Source of the DNA: JAQVEM01 sp964601205 | Lineage (GTDB): Bacteria; Actinomycetota; Humimicrobiia; Humimicrobiales; Humimicrobiaceae | Length of the DNA stretch: 64,000 nt | Reading direction: 5' to 3' | Assembly: GCA_964601205.1 (NCBI GenBank) | Contig: CAZRML010000035.1 | Coordinates: 10,540 to 74,539, forward strand | In this document: positions 34,314-43,019 of the stretch, in pieces | Layout: every line of letters begins with the position of its first letter | How positions within the stretch are numbered: the first letter of the stretch is position 1 | Translations under genes and position numbers: made by a program | The notes under the pieces: generated by a model | What the model saw: the letters and a program-made list of their open reading frames with translations, nothing else | Database searches by the model: none | Told to the model about the DNA's origin: nothing

Positions 34314-36728
34314 GTGAAATACGGTTATTTTGATGATAAAAATAAAGAGTATGTAATTACCAATCCAGAAACGCCTGTTAAATGGATAAATTATATAGGG
34401 AGTTTAAAATTCGGCGGTTTTGTGGACCATACAGGAGGCGCGTTAATATGCAGGGGAGATCCAACTTTAAACCGTATCCTTAAATACATTCAGCAGCTGC
34501 CATCATCGGAGTTTAAGGGAGAGACTTTATATCTAAGATTCAAGCAGAATGGGGGGTATAAGGTGTTCTCGCCTTTTTATGTCCCTACTCTGGACCCATA
34601 TGATATGTTTGAATGTCATGTTGGTCCGGGTTATTCCCGTATAATATCAGAATTTTATGGGATACGGACTGATTGTACAATATTTGTCCCCATAGATGAT
34701 GAGAGGGAAATCCGGGAAGTGAAAATAACCAATAAAACAGGGAGAAGACTGGAAATTGATGCCATAAGCGTGGTTGAGTATACCCACTTTGATGCGGTAA
34801 AACAGTTTAATAATGCTGATTGGGTGCCCCAGACAATGCAATCCCGGTGCGCAAGGGAAAAAGATGGTTTGCTGACGCTCACCCAGTATGCTTTTATGCA
34901 CAGAGAAACCAGGGTTAATTTTTTGACATCAAACCACCCGGTTTCTTCTTTTGAATCAGACAGAAAGAGATTTCTTGGAAATAATGAATATGGAACCTGG
35001 GCGAATCCACTTTCACTTCAAATGGATGAGCTTGGAAACTATGAAGCAAAAAGAGGCGATAATATTGGTGCTATCATGCATCATCTCGGGAACTTTAAGA
35101 TTGGCGAAGAAAAAAGTTTCATCACCCAGCTGGGTCAGGAAGAGAGTTTTGAAAAGGCCAGGCATGTAATTGAAAAGTACAGGGACCCTGAGAATGTAAG
35201 AGAGGCGTTCAACAGAGTCGGTAATTTCTGGGATAAGTTTTTGTCGAAAGTACAGGTTGAAACGCCGGATAAGGATATTAAAAGGATGCTCAATATATAC
35301 AATCCCCGACAGTGTCTTATTACCAAAAACTGGTCCCGTTATCTTTCATATTATCAGCCGGGGATGGGTACCCGGGGTATCGGTTTGCGCGATAGTCTGC
35401 AGGATATTATGGGAGTGGTTGACCGTGTGCCGGAAGAGTCTAAAGAATTTTTAAAATTAATGATGATGGTCCAGAAAAAAAATGGCAGCGCAATGCATAG
35501 TTTTAACCCTTTAACCATGGAAGCATCAGGCGGAGAGGCAGATGAAATGCCCGACCGCCCGCAGTATTATGGTGATGACCACCTGTGGATTATTCTTGCA
35601 GTGGCCGAGTATTTAAAGGAAACAGGCGATACAGCATTTCTGGATGAGGTAATTCCTTATTATGATGAACGCAGAAAGAAAGCAGGTTCCGGTGGAAAGG
35701 TAACGGTAATGGATCATCTGAAAAGAGCTCTTGATTTTACGATAAATGATAAGGGTATACATGGGCTGCCCCATCTGGGTTTTGCTGACTGGAATGATAC
35801 GGTTAATCTGAGAACGGGTGCGGAATCATTATTTAATGCACACCTTTACGGAAAAGGTCTTTTAGAAATGATCGAGCTCTGTAAATATCTGGGTAAGGCC
35901 GCTTTATTAAGGGCCTATAAGAAGGAATATAATAAAATAAGAAAAATATTTAATAGTATATGCTGGGATGGCGGGTGGTATATTCGTTATTTTGATTCGG
36001 GTGGCAGGCCTCTTGGCTCGTGTAAAAACGAGCATGGGAAGATATATCTGAATGCCCAGTCATGGGCTGTAATTTCTGAAATGGCGACTGCAGGGAGAGC
36101 AGAAAAAGCACTGGATTCTGTGAACAGGTTTCTTAATACCTCAAAGGGAATTAAGATAAGCTGGCCTGGTTTTAACGGGTATGACCCGGACAGAGGCGGT
36201 ATTACGACTTATCCTCCGGGAACAAAGGAAAATGGAGGCATATTTCTACATACAAATCCCTGGGTAGTGATTGCCGAGGCTATAACGGGAAATGGCGACA
36301 GGGCTTATGAGTATTATAAGCAGATTAACCCGGCTGCAAAGAACGATATTATAGATGAGTATGAATGCGAACCGTATGTTTATGCTCAGAATATATTAAG
36401 CGATGAACACCCGCAATTTGGACTCGCGCGGAACAGCTGGCTGACCGGGGCGGCTTCATGGATGTATCAGGCCGGTATAAAGTTCATACTTGGAATAAGG
36501 CCGGTTTATACAGGGCTGAAGATAGACCCGTGCATTCCTGCGGGATGGAGCAGCTTTAAGGTCAGGCGCAAATACAGAGGTTCGGTCTACGATATAAAGG
36601 TTACGAATCCGGAACATATTAACCGCGGGGTATCCGGGTTAAGGGTAGATGGAAAAAAGATAAAAGGCAATGTGGTTCCTGTCTTTGAGGATGGCGAAAC
36701 CCATCTGGTAGAAGTGGTGCTGGGGTAA
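34314..36728 (+). CDS. GH94-family disaccharide phosphorylase
   Basis: A glycoside hydrolase 94 (former GT36) phosphorylase of 804 residues that would split a beta-linked disaccharide with phosphate. The N-terminal beta-sandwich starts KYGYFDDKNKEYVITNPETP, and the (alpha/alpha)6 catalytic domain has GMGTRGIGLRDSLQDIMG, PDRPQYYGDDHLWI and the catalytic Asp region HLGFADWNDTVN (near 490). The C-terminal cap ends GNVVPVF. I choose GTG 34314, with AGAGGA 6 nt upstream, over ATG 34293. Cellobiose and chitobiose phosphorylases belong here, but the specificity is open. Confidence 0.9.
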   Translation: MKYGYFDDKNKEYVITNPETPVKWINYIGSLKFGGFVDHTGGALICRGDPTLNRILKYIQQLPSSEFKGETLYLRFKQNGGYKVFSPFYVPTLDPYDMFECHVGPGYSRIISEFYGIRTDCTIFVPIDDEREIREVKITNKTGRRLEIDAISVVEYTHFDAVKQFNNADWVPQTMQSRCAREKDGLLTLTQYAFMHRETRVNFLTSNHPVSSFESDRKRFLGNNEYGTWANPLSLQMDELGNYEAKRGDNIGAIMHHLGNFKIGEEKSFITQLGQEESFEKARHVIEKYRDPENVREAFNRVGNFWDKFLSKVQVETPDKDIKRMLNIYNPRQCLITKNWSRYLSYYQPGMGTRGIGLRDSLQDIMGVVDRVPEESKEFLKLMMMVQKKNGSAMHSFNPLTMEASGGEADEMPDRPQYYGDDHLWIILAVAEYLKETGDTAFLDEVIPYYDERRKKAGSGGKVTVMDHLKRALDFTINDKGIHGLPHLGFADWNDTVNLRTGAESLFNAHLYGKGLLEMIELCKYLGKAALLRAYKKEYNKIRKIFNSICWDGGWYIRYFDSGGRPLGSCKNEHGKIYLNAQSWAVISEMATAGRAEKALDSVNRFLNTSKGIKISWPGFNGYDPDRGGITTYPPGTKENGGIFLHTNPWVVIAEAITGNGDRAYEYYKQINPAAKNDIIDEYECEPYVYAQNILSDEHPQFGLARNSWLTGAASWMYQAGIKFILGIRPVYTGLKIDPCIPAGWSSFKVRRKYRGSVYDIKVTNPEHINRGVSGLRVDGKKIKGNVVPVFEDGETHLVEVVLG

Positions 36729-36855
36729 ATTAGATTTTAAATTACTTTATAGTGAGAAATAAATTATTTAAGCCCGTCTTATTGATTGAAGTAGCATTTC
36801 AATTGTGATAAAGTTTAAGCTCAAAATATAAAAATTAATACAATAAGGAACCATA

Positions 36856-37260
36856 ATGCCAGGAGAGTCTATAGCCGTATATGTTAATAATATAATAACC
36901 TTTACAGTGTTTATTATTGTTTTAGCATTTATATTCACCCTTCTTATTTTATGGTCATATTTTTTAACAGGCAGAAATCTAAAAAAAGAGGATATAGAAG
37001 ATAAAGAAGCAGGAAGTAAACCCGGGCCAGTTAGTTCTCCCATAATAAAAAACTATAGAAAAGACCCCTATCTCAGAAAGAATGCTTTTATACTTGTAAC
37101 AGTATTTATAATTATAATCTCTTTTATATTTCTCATATTTGCTGTTTTTAATTACACTATGAACCCATCCATAAATTTAAACCTGTATTTGATTATAGGT
37201 GTGTTATTTTATCTTATATTAATGGTTATATACCTGATAAAATCAAAAATTATAAGTTAG
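36856..37260 (+). CDS. nuoA: NuoA-like membrane subunit, divergent
   Basis: A 134-residue protein with three membrane segments (about 12-34, 72-97, 105-127), the NuoA topology, and the first gene of a complex I-like cluster. The family's conserved acidic residues in the second helix (the FDxE region) are replaced by hydrophobic ones (VFIIIISFIFLIF), and the conserved YExG loop is not recognisable (DKEAGSKPGP). Assignment rests on topology and gene order. AAGGA precedes ATG 36856. Confidence 0.6.
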   Translation: MPGESIAVYVNNIITFTVFIIVLAFIFTLLILWSYFLTGRNLKKEDIEDKEAGSKPGPVSSPIIKNYRKDPYLRKNAFILVTVFIIIISFIFLIFAVFNYTMNPSINLNLYLIIGVLFYLILMVIYLIKSKIIS

Positions 37261-37272
37261 GAGATTGTGTGA

Positions 37273-37668
37273 ATGCCTTCAGTTGTTAAGAGCAATTTCA
37301 ATATACTGGTTACCGGTTTTGGCTGCTGCAAGCAGGAAATATTTGCTACCCAGGGAGCTTTATATGATATCCAGAGATTCGGGGTCAATTTTGTAAGTAC
37401 TGCAGAGGACGCAAATTTACTTGTTGTTCAGGGTTTTTATAATAAAAAAGGGTTAATAAGAGTTTTAGATATTTATGAAAGAATGGGCAGGCCCAGAGGA
37501 GTAATCGCTGTTGGAAGCTGTGTGCTGGATGAAAATATATTTAATAAGGAAAGTGAATTATTAAAACTATTCAGGAGCAAAGTTAAAATAGATATGTATG
37601 TACCTGGATGTCCCCCCAGGCCGGAGGCGATCATGTATGCGGTCTTAAAGTTGTTAGATAAAGTTTGA
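37273..37668 (+). CDS. nuoB: NuoB-like Fe-S subunit of a complex I-like enzyme
   Basis: The peripheral-arm subunit that holds the terminal 4Fe-4S cluster N2. At 131 residues, all four ligand positions are present: GFGCCKQE (tandem Cys near 17-18), VGSC and VPGCPPRPE. AGGAG lies 9 nt before the ATG. It is followed by the NuoCD fusion. Confidence 0.92.
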   Translation: MPSVVKSNFNILVTGFGCCKQEIFATQGALYDIQRFGVNFVSTAEDANLLVVQGFYNKKGLIRVLDIYERMGRPRGVIAVGSCVLDENIFNKESELLKLFRSKVKIDMYVPGCPPRPEAIMYAVLKLLDKV

Positions 37669-37715
37669 ATAAGTGGTTATGGCAATAAATAAAAAACTAT
37701 AATAAGTCTGAATAA

Positions 37716-39209
37716 ATGTTTGATGATATATACAATAAAATCTATCCTTCCACAAAATCTGTATTTATAGAAGAGGCGGGCAGGAATATAGAATTTATCC
37801 TGAAGGGCAGGATAAATAGTATTTATAAATCAGGATTAGACCTGTTGATTGAAGTCCCGCAGGAAAATATTTATGGAGTGCTAAAGGAATTAAAAGAAAA
37901 TACCCAGTTAAATATAAATAGTTTTCAGAATATAAATACCTATAAGATAAACGGTAAAAATTTTCTATTTATAAATTTAAAATCAACGGGCGGGGGTTTT
38001 TCTGTATTGCTGAAAATAGAAATACCGCATGAAGAGCCGGAAAAAAATTATTACCGGATAATAGATATTTTGAAGGGGTTTTATAGAGCAGCCGGTTTTT
38101 ATCAGCATAGAGACAGGTCAGTTCCTGTTGATATTAAAATTCCTCCGGGGATACTGGATGGACTGGATTGCTTTGATGTGGATATTTATGCCGAAGACGA
38201 TGTAGTAAGAGAAGCTTATATAAATATAGATATAAGCAGGGTTCTGGGCAGCCAGTATTATAAAAATATGGAAATTTTTAATCTTATAGCATATATAAGT
38301 AGATTTGACTGGAAGGCAGGAATATTCCCCGAAATATGCCTTTGCAGTGCTTTTGAAGAACTATTACAGTTGAAAGTGACGGAAAGAGCCCAGTATATCA
38401 GGATACTAATCGGCGAGCTATACAGGATATCCAATCATATTTATTTTGTCTCAAACATCTGCAATATTTTACAGTACGATATTGCCTATAATCTATCTCT
38501 TCTGGAAAGAGAAAGGGTTTTAAGGCTTATTGAAACAGTTACCGGCTCGAGGGTCGCACCAAATTTTATAAGGATAGGAGGGGTAAGGCAGGATATAAAC
38601 GAGGAAGCTTTACTTGAGATAAAAAGGAGCCTCCCGGTTTTTTATGAAAATATAAAAAAAATTGAAAAAATGATGGTCAATGATTTAATGATAATTGAAA
38701 GGTTGAAGGACGTTGGTGTTATTTCTAAAGAAGATGCTCTGGGGTACGGGTTAACCGGGCCAAATTTAAGAGCCTCGGGTATCAGGTTTGATTCACGGAA
38801 GGATGATAACTATGTCTCTTATAAAGATTTATCATTCACCATACCTGCAGGAAGAACGGGTGATTGCCTTGACAGAGTTTTAGTAAGATTTGCTGAAACG
38901 TATCAATCATTAAGGCTGGTAAATCAGATAATAAAAAAAATTCCCCGTGGGGATTATATAAAGAAAATAAATCTCTCAAATCTGGAGTTTCAGCCAGGTA
39001 GTATTTCGCATGGTGTTGAGTGCCCGCATGGCCTGTTCAAAATTTATATGGAGGTTGAGAAGAAGAACATAAAGTCTCTTATAATAATGGGGCCGTCGCT
39101 CAATAGCCTTATTCTGGGCGAGCAGGTACTCAGGGGCAGTAAAATAGAAGATATTGATTTGATTTTGATGAGCATGGATATTAGCCCTGGGGAGATAATG
39201 GGCACATAA
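37716..39209 (+). CDS. nuoCD: NuoCD-type fused subunit of a complex I-like enzyme
   Basis: A 497-residue protein. Its C-terminal two thirds match NuoD (complex I 49-kDa): VTERAQYIRILIGELYRISNHI, TGSRVAPNFIRIGGVRQDI, GLTGPNLRASGIRFDSRK and GDCLDRVLVRFAE. The NuoC part (about 1-130) is weakly conserved. The hydrogenase nickel-ligand pairs (CxxC at both ends) are absent, so it is not a [NiFe]-hydrogenase large subunit. The conserved NuoD quinone-site N-terminus (HPSTHG) is not recognisable; this region reads PPGILDGLDCFD. Residues in the quinone cavity may thus differ. Confidence 0.9.
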   Translation: MFDDIYNKIYPSTKSVFIEEAGRNIEFILKGRINSIYKSGLDLLIEVPQENIYGVLKELKENTQLNINSFQNINTYKINGKNFLFINLKSTGGGFSVLLKIEIPHEEPEKNYYRIIDILKGFYRAAGFYQHRDRSVPVDIKIPPGILDGLDCFDVDIYAEDDVVREAYINIDISRVLGSQYYKNMEIFNLIAYISRFDWKAGIFPEICLCSAFEELLQLKVTERAQYIRILIGELYRISNHIYFVSNICNILQYDIAYNLSLLERERVLRLIETVTGSRVAPNFIRIGGVRQDINEEALLEIKRSLPVFYENIKKIEKMMVNDLMIIERLKDVGVISKEDALGYGLTGPNLRASGIRFDSRKDDNYVSYKDLSFTIPAGRTGDCLDRVLVRFAETYQSLRLVNQIIKKIPRGDYIKKINLSNLEFQPGSISHGVECPHGLFKIYMEVEKKNIKSLIIMGPSLNSLILGEQVLRGSKIEDIDLILMSMDISPGEIMGT

Positions 39210-39222
39210 AAAGAGGAAGATA

Positions 39223-40164
39223 ATGCTACTTATATTTAAAAAAATATTCTACATACTCCTGCTGCTGGCGGTAAATTTGTATATATGTGATTATGCGGGC
39301 AATAAAATTACAGCCCGTATGGAATTGCGAAGGGGTTACAGGATAACCAGACTGGCAAGCAGCGGGTTCCCCGTGGTTAGATTCATAAAAGATTTATCCT
39401 CCGGAAATAAAATAAATATATGGACATTCTATATATTTATATTTTCTTTTTTAATGTGGAGCGTAGTTCCCATAACTGCCGGTTTAGTTTTAATTGACGA
39501 AGAATACAGCCTTTTTATCGCTGTGGTTTTTTATATTACTCTTCTAATAATGCTTATCCTTAATTCAAGCCGGTCTAATTATACCGGAGTGTTCAGTGAA
39601 AATTGCAAGAAGCTGTTAATGGTGCTTTCTTTTATTGCCCCTGTTTTATTGAGTATTCTGAGCATAATTTTGTTAAATAAAACATTAAGCCTGAAAGAGA
39701 TAGTTAATTACCAGCATAAGTACTGGAATGTAGTGCTGCAGCCTCTGGGATTTATAATCTTTTTTATTTCAATGTTTTTCCAGTTAAAGATTCTGGGAAT
39801 AATCAAAAAGAGTTATGTATCAACAGGAGTCTATGGTGGCAAAGAAGGGAAGGGGCTGGAGAAAATAATTGAGAGGCTTTCTATTTATATGATTATTTTT
39901 TTCTTAATTATAATTTTAAATGTGTTATATCTGGGCGGCTGGCAGAATTTCTATATTATAAGAGGGGAAATAATGGTTGCTTTTAAATTTTATTTAATTT
40001 TTGGTATTTTATTATTTATGGATAAGATGACCGGAAGAATAGATAATTATAAACTTATGGTAAGAATTAACTGGAAGTTTCTTATTCCGGCTTCTGTTGT
40101 TAATTTTTTAATTACTCTTGGATTTTTTGTAGCGAGGGATGTATATAATATAATATTATTCTAA
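39223..40164 (+). CDS. nuoH: NuoH-like membrane subunit, divergent
   Basis: A 313-residue protein with about eight membrane segments. The N-terminal ARMELRRGYRIT corresponds to the NuoH RxQxRxGP loop, and the C-terminal INWKFLIPASVVNFLIT corresponds to the NuoH WKxLLPxxLxN motif. The central loop with the conserved acidic residues (normally PFDLPEAExEL...EYSG) is replaced by KKSYVSTGVYGGKEGKGLEK, so the E-channel is not conserved by eye. GAGGAAG precedes the ATG. Confidence 0.8.
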   Translation: MLLIFKKIFYILLLLAVNLYICDYAGNKITARMELRRGYRITRLASSGFPVVRFIKDLSSGNKINIWTFYIFIFSFLMWSVVPITAGLVLIDEEYSLFIAVVFYITLLIMLILNSSRSNYTGVFSENCKKLLMVLSFIAPVLLSILSIILLNKTLSLKEIVNYQHKYWNVVLQPLGFIIFFISMFFQLKILGIIKKSYVSTGVYGGKEGKGLEKIIERLSIYMIIFFLIIILNVLYLGGWQNFYIIRGEIMVAFKFYLIFGILLFMDKMTGRIDNYKLMVRINWKFLIPASVVNFLITLGFFVARDVYNIILF

Positions 40165-40174
40165 TTGTTTTAAA

Positions 40175-40597
40175 ATGCTTAGACTTATAAAAAACTTTTT
40201 TATTGTTTTAGGGAATTTGTTCAGGAAATCAAGAACAGTTGTTTACCCCAAGGAAAGAATAATAATCCCTGAGAGTAGCAGAGGGGTGCTTCATCTGAAG
40301 CTGGATCCCGATACTATGGAGGTTATTTGTAGTGGGTGCGGATTGTGCAGTACAATCTGTCCACAGAACTGCATAGAAGTGAAAAAGAGAGTTGAAGAAA
40401 ACGGTAAAGAAGTTCTTGATGATTTTTCCCTTGACTTAAGCAAATGTATTTTTTGTGGAAATTGTGTTGAATTCTGTGAAATGAATGCTATTAATATGTC
40501 TTATCAATATCAGCTGGCAGGACCAAAAAAGGAAAACTTAATTTTAGGAAAGAGCGATTTAATAAAACCATCGGGCAAGATAAGAGATTTCTGGTAA
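40175..40597 (+). CDS. nuoI: NuoI-like two-cluster ferredoxin subunit
   Basis: A 140-residue protein with two 4Fe-4S motifs, CSGCGLCSTICPQNC (near 50) and CIFCGNCVEFCEMNA (near 90), matching NuoI. It would wire electrons between the donor and NuoB. It has a basic N-terminal segment, no membrane helix and a short tail. No strong ribosome binding site is visible; translation may couple to nuoH, which ends 10 bp upstream. Confidence 0.93.
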   Translation: MLRLIKNFFIVLGNLFRKSRTVVYPKERIIIPESSRGVLHLKLDPDTMEVICSGCGLCSTICPQNCIEVKKRVEENGKEVLDDFSLDLSKCIFCGNCVEFCEMNAINMSYQYQLAGPKKENLILGKSDLIKPSGKIRDFW

Positions 40598-40602
40598 TTA
40601 AA

Positions 40603-41154
40603 ATGTCATCCGTAAGCCAATTGACAATAGTAGTAATGAACTATATCAGTATCCTGGGATTACTGATATCCGGTTTATGTTCAATTCTTGTAATTGATAA
40701 GAAAAGAAAGCTGTTATTTTTATTTTTGGTCCTTTTTTTTGCCGGGGTTTTAAGTTTTGTTTACTATTCCGGAGTTTTATTTTTTATAATTGGCATAATA
40801 GCTGTATTCTTTTTCCTGTTGTTGTATTTATTTGTTCTGCAGATAGAAGTTTTTGGGAGCCCGGGATATCCCGAAATAACGAATAGCCCGGGAGGTTTAA
40901 TTAAAAATAAAATATTAATTATAATCGTATCAATTTTATTCTTCGCGGCTGCCGGGTACCCTGTATACAGGTACACAGATAGGTTTTTAAAAGGAGTTAA
41001 GATGGCAGAAGTAAGCGGCACCGCATCTATAGTTGGCTGGGTTGATATAAGCGGGCAGCTATTTACGGAGTATAGTTTAATCTTAATAATTATAACCGCA
41101 TCGTTGTTTCTGTCCTTTCTATGGGTTATGGCAATAGTGGTGAGGAAAAAATGA
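40603..41154 (+). CDS. nuoJ: NuoJ-like membrane subunit
   Basis: A 183-residue protein with about five membrane segments. The third segment (LFFIIGIIAVFFFLLLYLFVL) and the C-terminal helix LILIIITASLFLSFLWVMAIVV fit NuoJ placement between I and K. Sequence motifs are weak, so assignment depends partly on order. It overlaps nuoK by 4 bp (ATGA). Confidence 0.7.
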   Translation: MSSVSQLTIVVMNYISILGLLISGLCSILVIDKKRKLLFLFLVLFFAGVLSFVYYSGVLFFIIGIIAVFFFLLLYLFVLQIEVFGSPGYPEITNSPGGLIKNKILIIIVSILFFAAAGYPVYRYTDRFLKGVKMAEVSGTASIVGWVDISGQLFTEYSLILIIITASLFLSFLWVMAIVVRKK

Positions 41155-41492
41155 GTTTTCAGTTAGTAATATATGCTAATCTTTTGCTTTTACTGATAGG
41201 TGTATTTGGTATCCTGTACAGTAAAGATATTGTGTCTATCTTTGTATCAATGCAGCTGATAATAATATCCGGAGTAATGAATTTTTTAGTTTTTTCACAA
41301 TTTTTATACCAGCGTTCTTTATGGGATAAAATATTTATTATTCTCGGGGTCACGATAATATACTTGGTTATGTTCTGTCTTGTTTATTACCTTTATTTAA
41401 ATAAAGATGAACTGAGCAGAGAGACACTTTATAATAATTTTAAGTTTTTTAAAATTAAAAAAAGCGACTGGTGGGGAGAGGATAATATATAA
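41151..41492 (+). CDS. nuoK: NuoK-like membrane subunit lacking conserved glutamates
   Basis: A 113-residue protein with three membrane helices and the NuoK arrangement (LLLLLIGVFGILYSKDIVSIFVSMQL). The position of E. coli Glu36 (GLEIM) is Gln35 (SMQLI), and the third helix, which normally carries Glu72, has no acidic residue (FIILGVTIIYLVMFCLVYYLY). ATG 41151 with GAGG upstream is preferred to the upstream GTG-type extension. Confidence 0.8.
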   Translation: MSFQLVIYANLLLLLIGVFGILYSKDIVSIFVSMQLIIISGVMNFLVFSQFLYQRSLWDKIFIILGVTIIYLVMFCLVYYLYLNKDELSRETLYNNFKFFKIKKSDWWGEDNI

Positions 41493-41495
41493 AAT

Positions 41496-42989
41496 ATGAG
41501 TTTTCTATTACATCTCAGTGAAAGAATAAATCCTTTTCAGAGTATAATTATTTTGTCTGCCGCTGTTCTTATCTTATCTTTTTTTGCGGTTTCTAAAAGT
41601 AAAGCAGTAAAAAAGTTTCTCATAGTCCTGGTTTCGATTTCTTTGATCATTGCTTTTTATCTCAATATTTATAGCTATCTTTCTATGGGTAGTTTTTCCA
41701 GTTTCCTGATTTTTTTTGGGAATATACAGATGATAGAGATCGGAATTATATTATTTAGCGCCATAAGTGTGCTATATTTTATCTCTGTTTATCATGTGGA
41801 TGACGAAAACTTCAGCAAAATACTCATTATTTTTTTATTTTCTGTAATCTGTGGAGCTTCTGTAATTTTGAGTAAAAACTTTATTCTTATGTTTATAAGC
41901 ATTTCTGTATTCGTATTGAGCATATTCCAATTAATATCTGCTACTAACTCCGGGGTTGATAAAATAAGCCTGCATATATTTGAATTTTTTTTAAGGCCGG
42001 TACTGGCAATTATTTTATTTTTCTTCGGGTTTTCGCTGCTGTATGGTGTTACTGATTTCAAAGATTTTAATCAAATTTTACAGTCTGAATATATGTCTAA
42101 CGCTCTGGTTGTTTTAGCCCTGATTATTTTTGGAATTGCTCTTTATCTGTATTTTTTCCTATTTCCTTTCCAGGGTCCATACATGCGGATGATAAAGAAG
42201 AGTAACTTTTCCACTGCCAGTGTAATATGGTTTTTATATTTTCCGGTCGGGGTTTTTACCCTGATTAACACGGGGAGCTTATTTCTTTTTTTTATAGAAA
42301 GAAATAATACATTTCTGCCTGTGCTTTTAATAATCATTACCTATTTCTGTATGCTGGCAGCCAATATAGGAGCGGTTAAGACCGGGAGCGTAAGAAGAAT
42401 AATGTCGTTTTTGTTTTTATTTTTTATGAGCATTTTCTTGCTTAATATTTCAATGTATTCAACCGGAATTATAGACAGAGGTTCTATGGATTTATTCAAT
42501 CTTGTAAATATTTTTATAATATTATTCAGCTTTATGCCGCTGTGCAGCCTATTTAATAATATCGAAAAAAATACCGGAAAAGACAATATAAATAATATAA
42601 CTGGCCTGGGGAGAATTAATATATATGCAGGTATAAATATTATAGTGATATTTTTATCCTGGTTTGGCTTCCTTTTTTATATAGAACCGGTTAGAGCATA
42701 TCTTGACAGGGTGGATTTTCTAAAAATGGGCGCAGCCAGTAGCATGGTACTGGCTGCTATGGTGACGGGTTTTGTATTTTTTTCGATAAATATTTTTAGG
42801 ATTCTGTGGAAAATCTTTAAAAAGCCCTCAGGAGAGGAAGCAGGGAAAGTTTTGTTTACATGGTCCCTGTATGCATATATCACTTTTTTTTCAGTAATTA
42901 CTTTACTGAGCATTGCAACAATACTGCTTGGAATACTGGATACTGGTATAGGGTTTCCGGATTTTGAGATAACAGGATTTAATTTTTAA
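41496..42989 (+). CDS. nuoN: Single antiporter-like subunit (NuoN/MrpD-like)
   Basis: A 497-residue, strongly hydrophobic protein with about 13-14 predicted helices, the NuoL/M/N fold. It is the only antiporter-like subunit in the cluster. The helix that should carry the conserved Lys before PFHxW reads LALIIFGIALYLYFFLFPFQGPYM and contains no Lys; I also do not find the usual TM5 Glu. A strong GGAGAGGA lies upstream of the ATG. It may be a structural membrane anchor rather than a proton channel. Confidence 0.82.
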   Translation: MSFLLHLSERINPFQSIIILSAAVLILSFFAVSKSKAVKKFLIVLVSISLIIAFYLNIYSYLSMGSFSSFLIFFGNIQMIEIGIILFSAISVLYFISVYHVDDENFSKILIIFLFSVICGASVILSKNFILMFISISVFVLSIFQLISATNSGVDKISLHIFEFFLRPVLAIILFFFGFSLLYGVTDFKDFNQILQSEYMSNALVVLALIIFGIALYLYFFLFPFQGPYMRMIKKSNFSTASVIWFLYFPVGVFTLINTGSLFLFFIERNNTFLPVLLIIITYFCMLAANIGAVKTGSVRRIMSFLFLFFMSIFLLNISMYSTGIIDRGSMDLFNLVNIFIILFSFMPLCSLFNNIEKNTGKDNINNITGLGRINIYAGINIIVIFLSWFGFLFYIEPVRAYLDRVDFLKMGAASSMVLAAMVTGFVFFSINIFRILWKIFKKPSGEEAGKVLFTWSLYAYITFFSVITLLSIATILLGILDTGIGFPDFEITGFNF

Positions 42990-43019
42990 GATTTTTTATT
43001 CTTTTACTCCTTTGAAACC

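Noticed and set aside
37716..39209. Possible [NiFe]-hydrogenase large subunit
   Set aside because: Both CxxC nickel-ligand pairs are absent and the NuoD-specific blocks are present.
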